Assembly: GCA_016213405.1 (NCBI GenBank)
Contig: JACRAM010000006.1
Location: 93,731-136,310, forward strand
DNA length: 42,580 nucleotides
DNA from: Bacteroidota bacterium
Lineage (GTDB): Bacteria > Bacteroidota > Bacteroidia > Palsa-948
Direction of reading: 5' to 3'
Positions 1 through 7,504 of this stretch are shown here, piece by piece (within the stretch, counting starts at the first letter, position 1; each line of letters starts with the position of its first letter). The notes under the pieces were generated by a model, which worked only from the letters and a program-made list of their open reading frames with translations, was not told the DNA's origin and ran no database searches. Made by a program: the position numbers and the translations under genes.

Positions 1-185
1 GCGCCATAACTCATTTTGCTTTCGTCAAGCAGTTGCACGATTTCTCCATCACGCAGAATGATGTAATGGTAGCCGGGCGTGTCGCCCCATCCGCGTTCCT
101 CTTTCCAGAATCTTTTAATTGCCTCCAGCGTTGTTGTGGGCTGTGTTGCGGTGCAATGCACCACGATGTAATTGATAGTTCTCAT
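1..185 (-). CDS. N-acetylmuramoyl-L-alanine amidase (endolysin type), 3' end cut by window edge
   Basis: The first 61 codons are visible; the rest lies left of the window. The start is the ATG at 185, preceded by a short AT-rich leader. The protein begins MRTINYIVVHCTAT and continues with a GWGDTPGYHYIILRDG segment and a terminal SYGA. This is the N-terminal part of the amidase_2 / T7-lysozyme fold, where the His of VVHCTA is a zinc ligand and the PGYHY segment follows. The family cleaves the bond between muramic acid and the stem peptide. It is the last visible gene of the minus-strand module and lies 12 nt after the peptidoglycan-binding-like gene, so a lysis or cell-entry role is likely. 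A cell-wall recycling amidase is less likely because no signal peptide is present. Confidence 0.8.
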   Translation of the reverse strand, partial: MRTINYIVVHCTATQPTTTLEAIKRFWKEERGWGDTPGYHYIILRDGEIVQLLDESKMSYG

Positions 186-197
186 TTTTTTTAGTTG

Positions 198-1100
198 TTA
201 GAGATATTTTATTGTTTGTGTTTTTACTATGAATTTTTTACCGTTGTTTTCAAAGAGAGTGAACCCTTCCCGCGAGGCGATTTCAGTTCCGAGAACCATT
301 TGTGCTGAAACTTTCGCTCCTTTGCTTGGTGTTTTCCAAACGAGGGTCGGCTCCGTAGTGATGATTGTAAATCCACTTAGTCCTGAAAGCGACCATTTGC
401 TTCCATCGTATTTGAGTCCCATCCGTGTGAACTCCAAACGGATCTGCTGCTTTTGCTTTTCATCCGAGAAACTTCCAAGCACACCATTCACCAGCGTCTG
501 CCTCACACCTCTAAGCGTATATTTTTTGAATTCTTCGCTCACCGCAGAGTAATCATCCTTGCTTCGCATTTTCTTCAGGGAAGAGATGACTCCATTAAAG
601 TTTTTGTTCACCGCATCCTTGTAAAGGGATTTTCCAAGTTCGACCAGGTTAATTGTTCCTGCTTGGGCAATCACATTGTAGGTGCTTTCATCAATTGTCT
701 CAGGCAGACCCAGTTTTTTCAGGGCAGCAACCATTTCACTTCCAAAATCACCGTCCGCACCGTAGCGCGGGAGAATTCCCTTTCCGTTTTTTGCAATCAA
801 AGAATCCTGTACTGCTTTCACCTTCGCACCCTTGCTTCCTTTCTTGAGAGGAAAATCATCCGTTCGGTTTTGCTGTTGGGTAAAAAAGGATGGAACGAAC
901 GTGCTTTTCTGCGGAGGGATTTGCGGAATGTCAGATGAAGCATCTTCTTCTCCATCCTCTTTTTTCTTTTTCCGCTTCCGATAATAGTCCCATCCGAAAT
1001 AGCCAAGTATTCCTGTAGCTGCAACTCCTAATCCGATGAGAAGGATTTTCTTTTTTTTGCCTGTCTCGTTTTTGTCGGGGTTTGTTTTCTCCTTTTGCAT
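198..1100 (-). CDS. Membrane-anchored protein with peptidoglycan-binding-like domain
   Basis: 300 aa. A lysine-rich start is followed by one membrane span at about residues 19-37 (ILLIGLGVAATGILGYFGW) and a strongly basic stop-transfer segment. After a proline-rich linker, residues about 84-145 resemble a PG_binding_1 domain: PLKKGSKGAKVKAVQDSL, then YGADGDFGSEM and a helix ending in an Asn. The C-terminal 50 residues are beta-rich and could be an SH3-like fold. The gene is 1 nt from its upstream neighbour and 12 nt before the amidase gene. Inference: a virion membrane or lysis protein that docks on peptidoglycan. A cellular envelope protein cannot be excluded. Confidence 0.65.
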   Translation of the reverse strand: MQKEKTNPDKNETGKKKKILLIGLGVAATGILGYFGWDYYRKRKKKKEDGEEDASSDIPQIPPQKSTFVPSFFTQQQNRTDDFPLKKGSKGAKVKAVQDSLIAKNGKGILPRYGADGDFGSEMVAALKKLGLPETIDESTYNVIAQAGTINLVELGKSLYKDAVNKNFNGVISSLKKMRSKDDYSAVSEEFKKYTLRGVRQTLVNGVLGSFSDEKQKQQIRLEFTRMGLKYDGSKWSLSGLSGFTIITTEPTLVWKTPSKGAKVSAQMVLGTEIASREGFTLFENNGKKFIVKTQTIKYL

Positions 1101-1101
1101 T

Positions 1102-1791
1102 TTAGTTCTGAGGTTTGGAGGTTATTATTTTCATGTAATCCATATAGTCGTACATTTCATCTTTCAGGTCATCCAGCATATTGCTGTTGTATTCCTTCTG
1201 ATACGCTTTTGCTGTTTCAAGAAAGGCAGTTTGAGTCGGCATTTCAGTAAACACCGCCTTGATTGCATCTTCGTCTGTGCCGGGAAAGATTCCGTACTCT
1301 TTGTCAAATGCTGCCTTCATCCGTTTCGCCCATTCGGTGTAACTCTTAGCAGTAAGCTGCTGAACATTCTCTCCCTTCTTTCCAATCCTGTCGGGCTTTG
1401 CACCTATGATGGAAAGCATCTCGTTATACTCGGTGGCTTGCAACTCATCCCCCATGTCGCGGTAGATACTGCTGTTGTAGAGCTTCTGATAGGAAGCCGC
1501 CACTTTGCCAAACACCTGCTTGCTCGGAATCTCTCTCAGTACCGTTCTCAGCTTCGGAGTGTCCGTTCCGGGCCATCCGTCATTGTCGAACGCCATTTTT
1601 ATCTGCTTGGCGTAGGTTGCCGGAGAATCCTCGCTGAGCGTTTTCTTCTCTTCGGTGTTTGAGATAAGACTGCGGACAATTTTTCTTCCCAAAAAGAAAG
1701 TACCCACCGTGACGACAATAGTTCCTCCTGCATAGAGGAGTTTTTCCTTCACGGTGAATCCTTCTTCCTTATTTGCAACTTCCGTTTTCAT
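1102..1791 (-). CDS. Single-span membrane protein with two annexin-like repeats
   Basis: 229 aa. Residues about 17-38 form one glycine-rich membrane span (LLYAGGTIVVTVGTFFLG), followed by basic residues. The remainder contains two copies of a roughly 75-residue unit. Each starts with AFD, has a PGTD motif (PGTDTPKL in the first, PGTDEDAI in the second), then an E-x-P-[ST] turn and an AxxYQKxYN segment. PGTDE followed by a helix is the signature of annexin-type and annexin-like helical repeats. It sits between the small 60 aa gene (1 nt gap) and the peptidoglycan-binding gene (1 nt gap). No enzymatic function is evident; a structural, membrane-facing role is inferred. Confidence 0.6.
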   Translation of the reverse strand: MKTEVANKEEGFTVKEKLLYAGGTIVVTVGTFFLGRKIVRSLISNTEEKKTLSEDSPATYAKQIKMAFDNDGWPGTDTPKLRTVLREIPSKQVFGKVAASYQKLYNSSIYRDMGDELQATEYNEMLSIIGAKPDRIGKKGENVQQLTAKSYTEWAKRMKAAFDKEYGIFPGTDEDAIKAVFTEMPTQTAFLETAKAYQKEYNSNMLDDLKDEMYDYMDYMKIITSKPQN

Positions 1792-1792
1792 T

Positions 1793-1975
1793 TTACAATC
1801 CGAGATAGGATTTCGCTAATGATGTTTTTACCGGATCGTTCTTTACGACATGAGCCAGTTTCTTCAGTTCATGTGAAGTGAGAAATGTTGCAAGAATCTT
1901 GAGGGCTTCCATCTTTGCTTCTGCCTCCGCCATTGTTTCAGCGGGGACGGAGAAATCGCTTGTGAATTTTTTCAT
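1793..1975 (-). CDS. Small protein of unknown function in structural operon
   Basis: 60 aa, overlapping the preceding gene by 4 nt (ATGA arrangement), so translational coupling is likely. It begins MKKFTSDFSVPAETMAEAEAK, a beta strand followed by a charged helix, and lacks membrane spans. The neighbouring 103 aa protein opens in a similar way (MEKFNYKITVEAPSKKIAD), so the two may be distant relatives or form a pair. No function can be assigned. Confidence 0.55.
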   Translation of the reverse strand: MKKFTSDFSVPAETMAEAEAKMEALKILATFLTSHELKKLAHVVKNDPVKTSLAKSYLGL

Positions 1976-2283
1976 GCTTGAGTTGGTTTTTGAGTTTTTA
2001 TTCCGAGTACCTGTGCGATGCGGTCAATGGCGGTTTCATCACTGACGCATCGGTCAATGATTTGAATCACCTTTTCGAACTGCATCAGTCCCTTGAGGAA
2101 GTTTCCCTTTTCGGTTGGCTTTTTGATTTCGGATTCAGGTGCGGGAGCTTTTTTGAAGACCTCTTCGCTCTGGGTGATTAATTGAAGCAGGTCAATATTG
2201 TCCTTGCAGATGTGCTGCATGAGCATATCGGCAATTTTCTTGCTTGGCGCTTCGACTGTGATTTTGTAATTAAACTTTTCCAT
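1972..2283 (-). CDS. Small protein of unknown function in structural operon
   Basis: 103 aa, starting inside the end of the upstream coiled-coil gene (14 nt overlap) and overlapping the next gene by 4 nt. Predicted content is a short N-terminal strand, a helix, a proline and lysine-rich hinge (KKAPAPESEIKKPTEKG) and a C-terminal helical part. No membrane segment and no recognisable motif. Its place in the run of overlapping genes is the only hint: a minor structural or assembly protein of the module. Confidence 0.55.
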   Translation of the reverse strand: MEKFNYKITVEAPSKKIADMLMQHICKDNIDLLQLITQSEEVFKKAPAPESEIKKPTEKGNFLKGLMQFEKVIQIIDRCVSDETAIDRIAQVLGIKTQKPTQA

Positions 2284-3109
2284 TTTCGTTTTTGTTTTTT
2301 TGTTGGTTAGTATTGAGGTTTAAAAATGATTCGACTGAATTAATGTTTGCTTTGTCTTTGGCAAAAGCATCAATGACGGATAGAATCTTTTCAAATTCTT
2401 CTTTGCTGAAATTTTTCTTCAGGGATTCTCCGAATTCAATGAAGTGTTTCTCCTGCTGGGACAATGAATTTTCGCTTTCAGAAGATTTCATTTTAAAACT
2501 TGCTTCTTCTTCGGGTTTCTTTTCGGTTTGGGAATTGCCTGAAAGAGTTTTATCCGGATTGGTTTTAATTCCGAATATGGCAGGACCGAACTCTGCCACC
2601 GCAGTAACGATTTCCTTTACAGTTTGGGCTTTCTCTAATTTCTCTTTCAGGGTTTCAATGTACCCCGTGAGCTTGTCGGAGTATTCCTTCGCTTCAGTAA
2701 GTTTTTCTTTTGCCTCCTTCAGTTCTTTTTTAACCTGCTCGCAGGCAATGCGATCTTCCACCGCTTTCAATCCCTTGTTGACTTCATCTTCAATTTTCTT
2801 GTCCACTTCTACACCGCTCAGTGTATTGGTTTGCGGAGCGGGTTCTTTCAGGACGAAAAGATGCTGCTTGTAGCGGTTTGAATCCTTTGTGTTGTAAACA
2901 AGCACCCGCAGCTTGGTAGTTTCATCGTCCACGTACTGCTCGTGGTTCTCAAAATCATCGGGGTTATCCGTTTTCGGAACGACTTTAAAATCGTTCACAT
3001 ACACTTCAAAGAATTTTGTTTCTCCTTTCTCCTTCATATCCTGAAGCCACATTTTAAACTGCGCTAAGTTGAAGGGAGAATATTTTTTTGTATTAATGTT
3101 GTTTTGCAT
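2270..3109 (-). CDS. Coiled-coil protein of unknown function in structural operon
   Basis: 279 aa. The N-terminal 100 residues are mixed alpha/beta (motif LAQFKMWLQDMKEKGETKFFEVYVND). Residues about 100-165 are a long charged heptad-rich helix with many Lys and Glu, predicted coiled coil. After it comes a hydrophobic patch (EIVTAVAEFGPAIFG), a low-complexity Lys/Ser/Glu stretch, a short helical domain and an Asn/Lys-rich tail. It overlaps the upstream 113 aa gene by 17 nt. No catalytic motif is visible. A scaffold or internal virion protein would fit the context, but this is inference only. Confidence 0.55.
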   Translation of the reverse strand: MQNNINTKKYSPFNLAQFKMWLQDMKEKGETKFFEVYVNDFKVVPKTDNPDDFENHEQYVDDETTKLRVLVYNTKDSNRYKQHLFVLKEPAPQTNTLSGVEVDKKIEDEVNKGLKAVEDRIACEQVKKELKEAKEKLTEAKEYSDKLTGYIETLKEKLEKAQTVKEIVTAVAEFGPAIFGIKTNPDKTLSGNSQTEKKPEEEASFKMKSSESENSLSQQEKHFIEFGESLKKNFSKEEFEKILSVIDAFAKDKANINSVESFLNLNTNQQKNKNENGKV

Positions 3110-3434
3110 GGCTTATGGTTTTATGCTTCGGGATCACCTGAATGAATCGTAAGTGATTGATGCACGAAGCGTTGTTTTTAATTGTTATCTGTCCCTGATG
3201 CTCGTAGAGCATTTCGTTTGCGCTTATCAAGCTCAAATCAAAAATCCCGAACTCTGAATTCACGCTCACATTGCTTGCCTCGTCCACGAGGATGAAGAAC
3301 TGGTTGAAGGCGGGAACCTCCAAAGATTCACCTGCCTGTAGAACATAGTGCCGGAAGCGCAGGTAATATGCGTTTCCATAGCCCAGTTCTTCCATTCTTC
3401 TTGGGATGTATTCGAGTGCAAGATTGATGGTCAT
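3093..3434 (-). CDS. Beta-rich small protein, candidate minor capsid or spike component
   Basis: 113 aa. After an N-terminal helix the protein is nearly all beta strand: SLEVPAFNQFFILVDEA, VNSEFGIFDLS, then the acidic motif NEMLYEHQGQITIKN and the terminal strand HLRFIQVIPK. This pattern of short strands with a conserved-looking E-H-Q-G turn suggests a jelly-roll or cupin-like sandwich. No metal-binding His cluster typical of enzymatic cupins is present. It overlaps its upstream neighbour by 4 nt. It is one of four consecutive beta-rich genes, which is the basis for proposing a role in a capsid or spike. Confidence 0.55.
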   Translation of the reverse strand: MTINLALEYIPRRMEELGYGNAYYLRFRHYVLQAGESLEVPAFNQFFILVDEASNVSVNSEFGIFDLSLISANEMLYEHQGQITIKNNASCINHLRFIQVIPKHKTISHAKQH

Positions 3435-3970
3435 CTTTTTGGGTTTTCAAGTTTGTACCACACGTAGAGAAATACATCGTAAGCGGTATCATGATTCTGC
3501 ATTGCTCCGAGTTTGTCCCTGTAAAGCCCTGCAAGCACGGTGGTGTTTCCGTCCACCAATACTTCTTCCAATTCCCGCTTGTATCCGTGCGTCCATACAT
3601 TTTCTATGATTGCGGATGGGGTCGGAATTCTGTCAAGGTTCTCAGGTGCTGAAGGGTCTGTGATATCGGTAGCGTAAAAAACATTCGCTTCCTCACAGCT
3701 TTGCAGTTTCAGTTCACCGACAAATGACCGCATGACAGGAATTGCAAAGCCCGAACCGATTGGGTTTGGAGACAGATCACTTACCAATTCGGGTTCGATG
3801 TCCACAACAGCAAAAGAATTGATTGGAAGGGCAACAAGCCCTTTCATCCTCACCGCAGTTTCAATCCCTGTAATGACCTTTGCATTTTCAGGAATTCTCA
3901 CCTGAAAGTGTTTAACCTCTCCCTTTCGGGAAATGGGTATGATTTTAACTATGCAGCGTTGCTTCTTCAT
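3431..3970 (-). CDS. Beta-rich protein, candidate capsid or spike component
   Basis: 179 aa, overlapping the upstream gene by 4 nt (ATGA) and the downstream gene by 4 nt. It opens with strands (CIVKIIPISRKGEVKHFQV) and contains VITGIETAVRMKG, a long loop rich in Pro, Asp and Ser in the middle, and ends with alternating hydrophobic residues (AYDVFLYVWYKLE), a typical last strand of a beta sandwich. No signal peptide or membrane span. The neighbouring 126 aa protein ends with a similar strand (YTVSLFLKCDK). No family is recognised. A role as a capsid vertex or spike protein is inferred from position. Confidence 0.55.
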   Translation of the reverse strand: MKKQRCIVKIIPISRKGEVKHFQVRIPENAKVITGIETAVRMKGLVALPINSFAVVDIEPELVSDLSPNPIGSGFAIPVMRSFVGELKLQSCEEANVFYATDITDPSAPENLDRIPTPSAIIENVWTHGYKRELEEVLVDGNTTVLAGLYRDKLGAMQNHDTAYDVFLYVWYKLENPKR

Positions 3971-4347
3971 TTGGAATCGTCTTTATCGCATTTCAAAAAG
4001 AGAGAAACCGTGTAGGGGGCGAATGGAACACTCGAATTGCTGTCGGCAAAATCCATCTTCACTATTTTGTTCCCGGGGTCGACATTTCCCAAGTCATAGT
4101 ATCGCAGATTGACAGGAACATTCAATCCCGACATCAAAAGTTCGCTCAGGTAGTTTTCTGGAAACAATTCGTCCTTGTTGATTTCAATCCGCTGTGAACC
4201 ACGGAAATAAAGAATGTCGCGCCTGTCGGAAGTGATATACAATCCTTTCACCGCAACAATGTTCTTGTCGAGTTCAAAAGATTGGGAAACGGTTTTAGCC
4301 GCTTCCGTCACCTTCAGGTCAAACCGTTTGTAGATTGTTTTTATCAT
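3967..4347 (-). CDS. Beta-rich small protein, candidate capsid or spike component
   Basis: 126 aa from the ATG at 4347 (MIKTIYKRFDL). The frame stays open to an ATG at 4428, but that extension is encoded by a low-complexity intergenic repeat, so the inner start is preferred. The sequence alternates short strands and turns (NIVAVKGLYITSD, ILYFRGSQRIEI, PVNLRYYDLGNV) and ends in a strand with a Cys (YTVSLFLKCDK). No membrane segment or catalytic motif. It follows the main capsid candidate and overlaps the next gene by 4 nt, so it was probably selected as part of the same assembly. Confidence 0.55.
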   Translation of the reverse strand: MIKTIYKRFDLKVTEAAKTVSQSFELDKNIVAVKGLYITSDRRDILYFRGSQRIEINKDELFPENYLSELLMSGLNVPVNLRYYDLGNVDPGNKIVKMDFADSNSSVPFAPYTVSLFLKCDKDDSK

Positions 4348-4380
4348 CGTTTCAGTTATTAATTGGCTTTTGTTTTTTTT

Positions 4381-4444
4381 GATTGGCAATTTGCAGTCGG
4401 CAGTTTGCAATTTCTTGCTTACTGCCAACTGCGTACTGCCGACT
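4381..4444. repeat. Intergenic GGCAGT-type inverted repeat
   Basis: Between two structural genes lies a run of near-repeats of GGCAGTTTGCA-like units. The segment AGTCGGCAGT (4395-4404) is exactly inverted at 4435-4444 (ACTGCCGACT), and TTGCAATTTC / TTGCTTACTG lie between. Similar GGCAGT strings are, to my knowledge, common extragenic repeats in Bacteroidota. It could fold as a hairpin in the operon mRNA. Confidence 0.6.
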
Positions 4445-4448
4445 TCCC

Positions 4449-5183
4449 TTACGGAGTGGTAATCGTTCCGTGTAACCCTGCGAACAGTTGAAGAGTAGGT
4501 GGAAGATTGAGCATCGTCCCCAGTTCAATGGTCATCTCAATCAAGATGTCATCGTGAATGAGGCGCGGATTGGCGAGTTTGTAATATCCCGCAGGAACCA
4601 AGTGGTTGTTGAAGGTCTTGAACACGTTGTTGCTGGTTTCGGGAACAATCTGTTTTTTGTTCGCCTTCAGGCTGATTTCTCCGCTGGCAACAGAGGGGTA
4701 TTGCTCTATTCCAAAGAAATTGGTTGCCATTATTCTGTCTTTGGTAAGTTCTCCATCCCCCGGCAAACCGGTCAGCAGGATGATTCCGCTCACTAGGAGC
4801 GCCTGATTCTTCGGAAGTTTTGCGTTGGAGATATTCCTTAGACCGATTTCTTTGTCATCCTGCGTTTCAAAGATTTTGATCGTTTTGGAAGAAACCTGCT
4901 TGATGGAATAAATCACCGTGTCCGCAAGGCGCAGTTCGCCCTTTCGCAGTCCTTCCTGAATGTGCTGGGGGAGTTCGGAAAAATGTTTTTCCATTTCTGC
5001 TCTCGACCCTCTGCTTGCAGCAGGAGGAGCGGTGAGTTTATTAATCACCCGCGCCCTCTTCAGGGGGTTCATTTTTTTGAGCGCACCGAGAACTTCTCCC
5101 ATCAGTTCTTCGTTGTCTCCGTCCAGTCCAATCAACGCTCCCGCATTGTTGTACTCTTCTGTTGCTTCTAATTGTCCTAACAT
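4449..5183 (-). CDS. Candidate major capsid-like protein
   Basis: 244 aa. The N-terminal 85 residues are helical and basic (GALKKMNPLKRARVINKL). From residue about 95 on the protein is beta-rich, with RLADTVIYSIKQV, LPKNQALLVSGIILLTGL, PAGYYKLANPRLIHDDILI and a C-terminal segment LNLPPTLQLFAGLHGTITTP. An N-terminal helical arm followed by a beta sandwich, size near 25-30 kDa, and placement between membrane proteins and three smaller beta-rich proteins fit a jelly-roll capsid protein. No family match can be made by eye, so the name is an inference. A fibre or cell-surface protein is an alternative. Confidence 0.45.
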   Translation of the reverse strand: MLGQLEATEEYNNAGALIGLDGDNEELMGEVLGALKKMNPLKRARVINKLTAPPAASRGSRAEMEKHFSELPQHIQEGLRKGELRLADTVIYSIKQVSSKTIKIFETQDDKEIGLRNISNAKLPKNQALLVSGIILLTGLPGDGELTKDRIMATNFFGIEQYPSVASGEISLKANKKQIVPETSNNVFKTFNNHLVPAGYYKLANPRLIHDDILIEMTIELGTMLNLPPTLQLFAGLHGTITTP

Positions 5184-5227
5184 GGTTTTTGGGTTTTAGT
5201 TGTTATTATTAATTGTTTGAATTGATT

Positions 5228-5878
5228 TTAAAAGTTCTTTTCTGCCGGGTCAATCTCACTCATCTCCTGTTCAATCTCACCCACTTCTTCATCTCCTGAC
5301 ATTTGTTTCTGGAACTGCGCTCCGTTTTCCGCAACCTGCTTTTCAATACGGTCAAGCGCGGTCAGGTCAAGTTCTTTTTCGGTGGCTCCTTCCAGTTCCT
5401 TTTTTTCGGGATAGGTGAAGTATTGAACTTCTCCCACGCCTTTGGTGGATTCATCCGCTTTCTTTTCCTCTTTGGGTTTCATGATTTTGTCGAGGTAAAT
5501 TTTTTGAGTGAATGTGTCTTTGAAATTCATCACACGTTCTTTCACTCCGTCCAGCACGCCTTCAATTCCGTCTTTGGGTGTTCCTTTCATCTGCTCACCC
5601 GATTGCTGAAAGCCATTCGCTGCCATCATCCCCACTCCGAATACCGAAGCGAGACGGCTTTTGTAATAGTGACCCAGTCCTGTAACCGCGGCTCCGATAA
5701 GCAGCGATGCGCGACCGATGGCGGAACCTGCCACACCTCCCGCCACCACGCCTATCACGACATCTTTCACGGTTTCAATCGCAGAATTTTTCATATCCCC
5801 CTTTGTCTCCAGGTCTGCGGTGATTTCACCGAGAAGGGATTTTTTTTCTGCTTCCTGTTCGTAAGAATTTTTGCTCAT
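5228..5878 (-). CDS. Glycine-rich membrane protein of structural module
   Basis: 216 aa. Residues about 37-75 contain a glycine and alanine-rich hydrophobic hairpin (DVVIGVVAGGVAGSAIG, then SLLIGAAVTGLGHYY), similar to the Gly-zipper hairpins of membrane-insertion proteins. A second weakly hydrophobic stretch (VFGVGMMAANGF) follows. The C-terminal half is highly charged and likely disordered, ending in an acidic tail. It lies just upstream of the capsid candidate with a 44 nt gap. A role as a virion membrane protein is inferred; no enzyme motif is present. Confidence 0.55.
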   Translation of the reverse strand: MSKNSYEQEAEKKSLLGEITADLETKGDMKNSAIETVKDVVIGVVAGGVAGSAIGRASLLIGAAVTGLGHYYKSRLASVFGVGMMAANGFQQSGEQMKGTPKDGIEGVLDGVKERVMNFKDTFTQKIYLDKIMKPKEEKKADESTKGVGEVQYFTYPEKKELEGATEKELDLTALDRIEKQVAENGAQFQKQMSGDEEVGEIEQEMSEIDPAEKNF

Positions 5879-5919
5879 TGTGTATGGTTTTTAAATTGTT
5901 TGTTTTGATTTATTGTTTT

Positions 5920-6747
5920 TCATATCAGTGCTTTTTCAGTCAATGGTTTGTGGGATTTATTTTTCTTTTTCTCTTTTGTCCCTGACAAATTTTTCTGCAC
6001 GGGCGGAGTTTCTTCTTTCTTTCCACCAAACATTTTAAATCCGAGCAGCAGCGCACTGAGTCCTCCCGCTCCCCAGAGGGTTGGCTTCAGCCATTTTTTA
6101 TTCTTGTCCCAAAAACCTTCTTTTTTTGAGTCATCGCTGCCGCCGTCTCCTGCTGAATTATCAGTTTTGGATGTTTCGCTTGAAGTGGAATCTATTTTTT
6201 CAGAGGGAATATCCATTTTGGACATTTCTTCTTTGTTTTTCTCAATTTCCGCAGGAAGATTTTTTACATCTCCTTCCTTCCCGGTGGTTTCAAAGTCCTC
6301 TGACGATTTTTCTTTTTTTGGGAAAATATTTCCGATGTTTTTTAGCAATGCTCCGATAGCTGCTAACGCTCCGGATGCAGCAGTAATGGAAGCTGCTGTA
6401 ACGGGTTCTCCGAGTTCTCCAAGCGATTCTTCATTTTCAGAGCCGAAAATTTCTTCTCCAAGAAGCTGGGACAGGGGAGTGTATTCGTTCATTTCACCGA
6501 GATCGGTTTCAGCATAACCGTGTCCAAGTCCGCTCACTTCTTTGTTCTTATTCCCCTTGCCTGTGAGAATCGCTTTCCTGAGGTTTTCAGGTTTTCCTCC
6601 TGCACCGAAGAAAATCTTCTCCAGTTTGTCTTTTACCTGTCTTAGTTTTTGGAGTTTACCCATATCCACTCCGCGCTTGGTGGCTTCGGCATCACTGAGG
6701 TATGCCCACTTGAGTCGCTGGGCAACCTTCATAATGTTGAGTTTCAT
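5920..6747 (-). CDS. Structural-module protein with C-terminal membrane span; true start uncertain
   Basis: 275 aa from the ATG at 6747 (MKLNIMKVAQRLKWAY). The N-terminal 80 residues are helical and basic, with GKLQKLRQVKDKLEKIFFG and GGKPENLRKAILTGKGNK. A Ser/Glu/Lys-rich disordered region follows, with one hydrophobic segment at about 115-137 (AASGALAAIGALLKNIG). A second lies near 220-238 (LWGAGGLSALLLGFKMFGG), then a basic tail. The frame is open upstream for 29 more codons, back to the TGA that ends the transglutaminase-like gene. That stretch contains the protein-like string NRINPATVLLRNGVLAS, so the real N-terminus is probably upstream, either at a rare start codon or by readthrough. 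Confidence 0.6.
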   Translation of the reverse strand: MKLNIMKVAQRLKWAYLSDAEATKRGVDMGKLQKLRQVKDKLEKIFFGAGGKPENLRKAILTGKGNKNKEVSGLGHGYAETDLGEMNEYTPLSQLLGEEIFGSENEESLGELGEPVTAASITAASGALAAIGALLKNIGNIFPKKEKSSEDFETTGKEGDVKNLPAEIEKNKEEMSKMDIPSEKIDSTSSETSKTDNSAGDGGSDDSKKEGFWDKNKKWLKPTLWGAGGLSALLLGFKMFGGKKEETPPVQKNLSGTKEKKKNKSHKPLTEKALI

Positions 6748-6834
6748 GGAAGCGAGAACTCCGTTGCGGAGCAGTACTGTCGCAGGATTTATGCGGTTGG
6801 TAATGTGAACAGCTTTTTTAATGAACTGTTTAAG

Positions 6835-7503
6835 TCAGCCTTTCTTTTTTCCTGCATTTGCTTTGGGTGTTCCGGATTTCTTTTTGAAGAGCTTTCCTAT
6901 CTCTTCTTCACCGAACAAATCCTGCACATCGGCAGTAGTTGGTTTTTCATCGAGTCCGCTTAAGTATTGTAAATCCATTGTTGTGTCTTTTATTTCTGTG
7001 TATGGTTCTTCGTAGTTGAAATGATCCACCACGCAGTCAATCGTGATGTATTTTCCGCTCGCTCTCGGAACTATCGGGTAGATGTGCTGGAAGTAATCCT
7101 GCTTGTATCTTGCGATGCGAAGGCGGTGCGGTATTTTCAGATTCGTCAGAATACTGCTGATTAGTACCGTGTAGCAGTCGCAGTCCACGCCCCGGAAGCG
7201 GTCATGCCATGTTCGGGCAGGAGAGCGAATCTGCTCAAGACCTTCATCGTCTTTGTGGTAATTGACGTGGTCATAAACAAAATGCCAAATATTTTTGCAG
7301 GTTTCTCCGATTGTCGATCCACGAAGCATCTCTGCAATTTTTTCTGTCTGAGGGAGAGTGTCACTTACCACTTTCGGAATGAACTTCACCGTGTCGGAAA
7401 CACCCGCTCCCTTTTTCACCATCTCATCCGTAAGGTTGGCGACAGGAAAGAGGGGATCGTACTGCTCACCGCTTTTGATATTTCGTTTTACTCTTGCTTC
7501 CAT
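6835..7503 (-). CDS. Transglutaminase-like cysteine protein
   Basis: 222 aa. The core resembles the papain-like transglutaminase fold: a helix with TCKNIWHFVYDHVNYHKDD (about 68-86), RSPARTWHDRFRGVDCDCYT (candidate nucleophile C108 or C110), a His at 140 (YFQHIYPIVP) and an Asp at 156 (YITIDCVVDHF), giving a plausible Cys-His-Asp triad in the family order. No signal peptide. The C-terminus is Lys-rich and low complexity. The family includes peptidases and crosslinkers. In this operon it could process or crosslink structural proteins. Its TGA stop is in the same frame as the next gene. Confidence 0.75.
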   Translation of the reverse strand: MEARVKRNIKSGEQYDPLFPVANLTDEMVKKGAGVSDTVKFIPKVVSDTLPQTEKIAEMLRGSTIGETCKNIWHFVYDHVNYHKDDEGLEQIRSPARTWHDRFRGVDCDCYTVLISSILTNLKIPHRLRIARYKQDYFQHIYPIVPRASGKYITIDCVVDHFNYEEPYTEIKDTTMDLQYLSGLDEKPTTADVQDLFGEEEIGKLFKKKSGTPKANAGKKKG

Positions 7504-7504
7504 T

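Noticed and set aside
229-938. Plus-strand frames of 107 and 161 aa opposite the peptidoglycan-binding-like gene
   Set aside because: They overlap a well-supported minus-strand gene and lack any motif or coding-like composition.
2292-2873. Long plus-strand frame (193 aa) opposite the coiled-coil gene
   Set aside because: It is rich in Ser, Phe and Leu, as expected for the antisense of a Lys/Glu-rich coiled coil, and breaks the uniform strand direction of the operon.
4381-4444. Short repeats as a possible CRISPR array
   Set aside because: The units are about 10 bp, imperfect and inverted, with no regular spacers. No cas gene is in the window.
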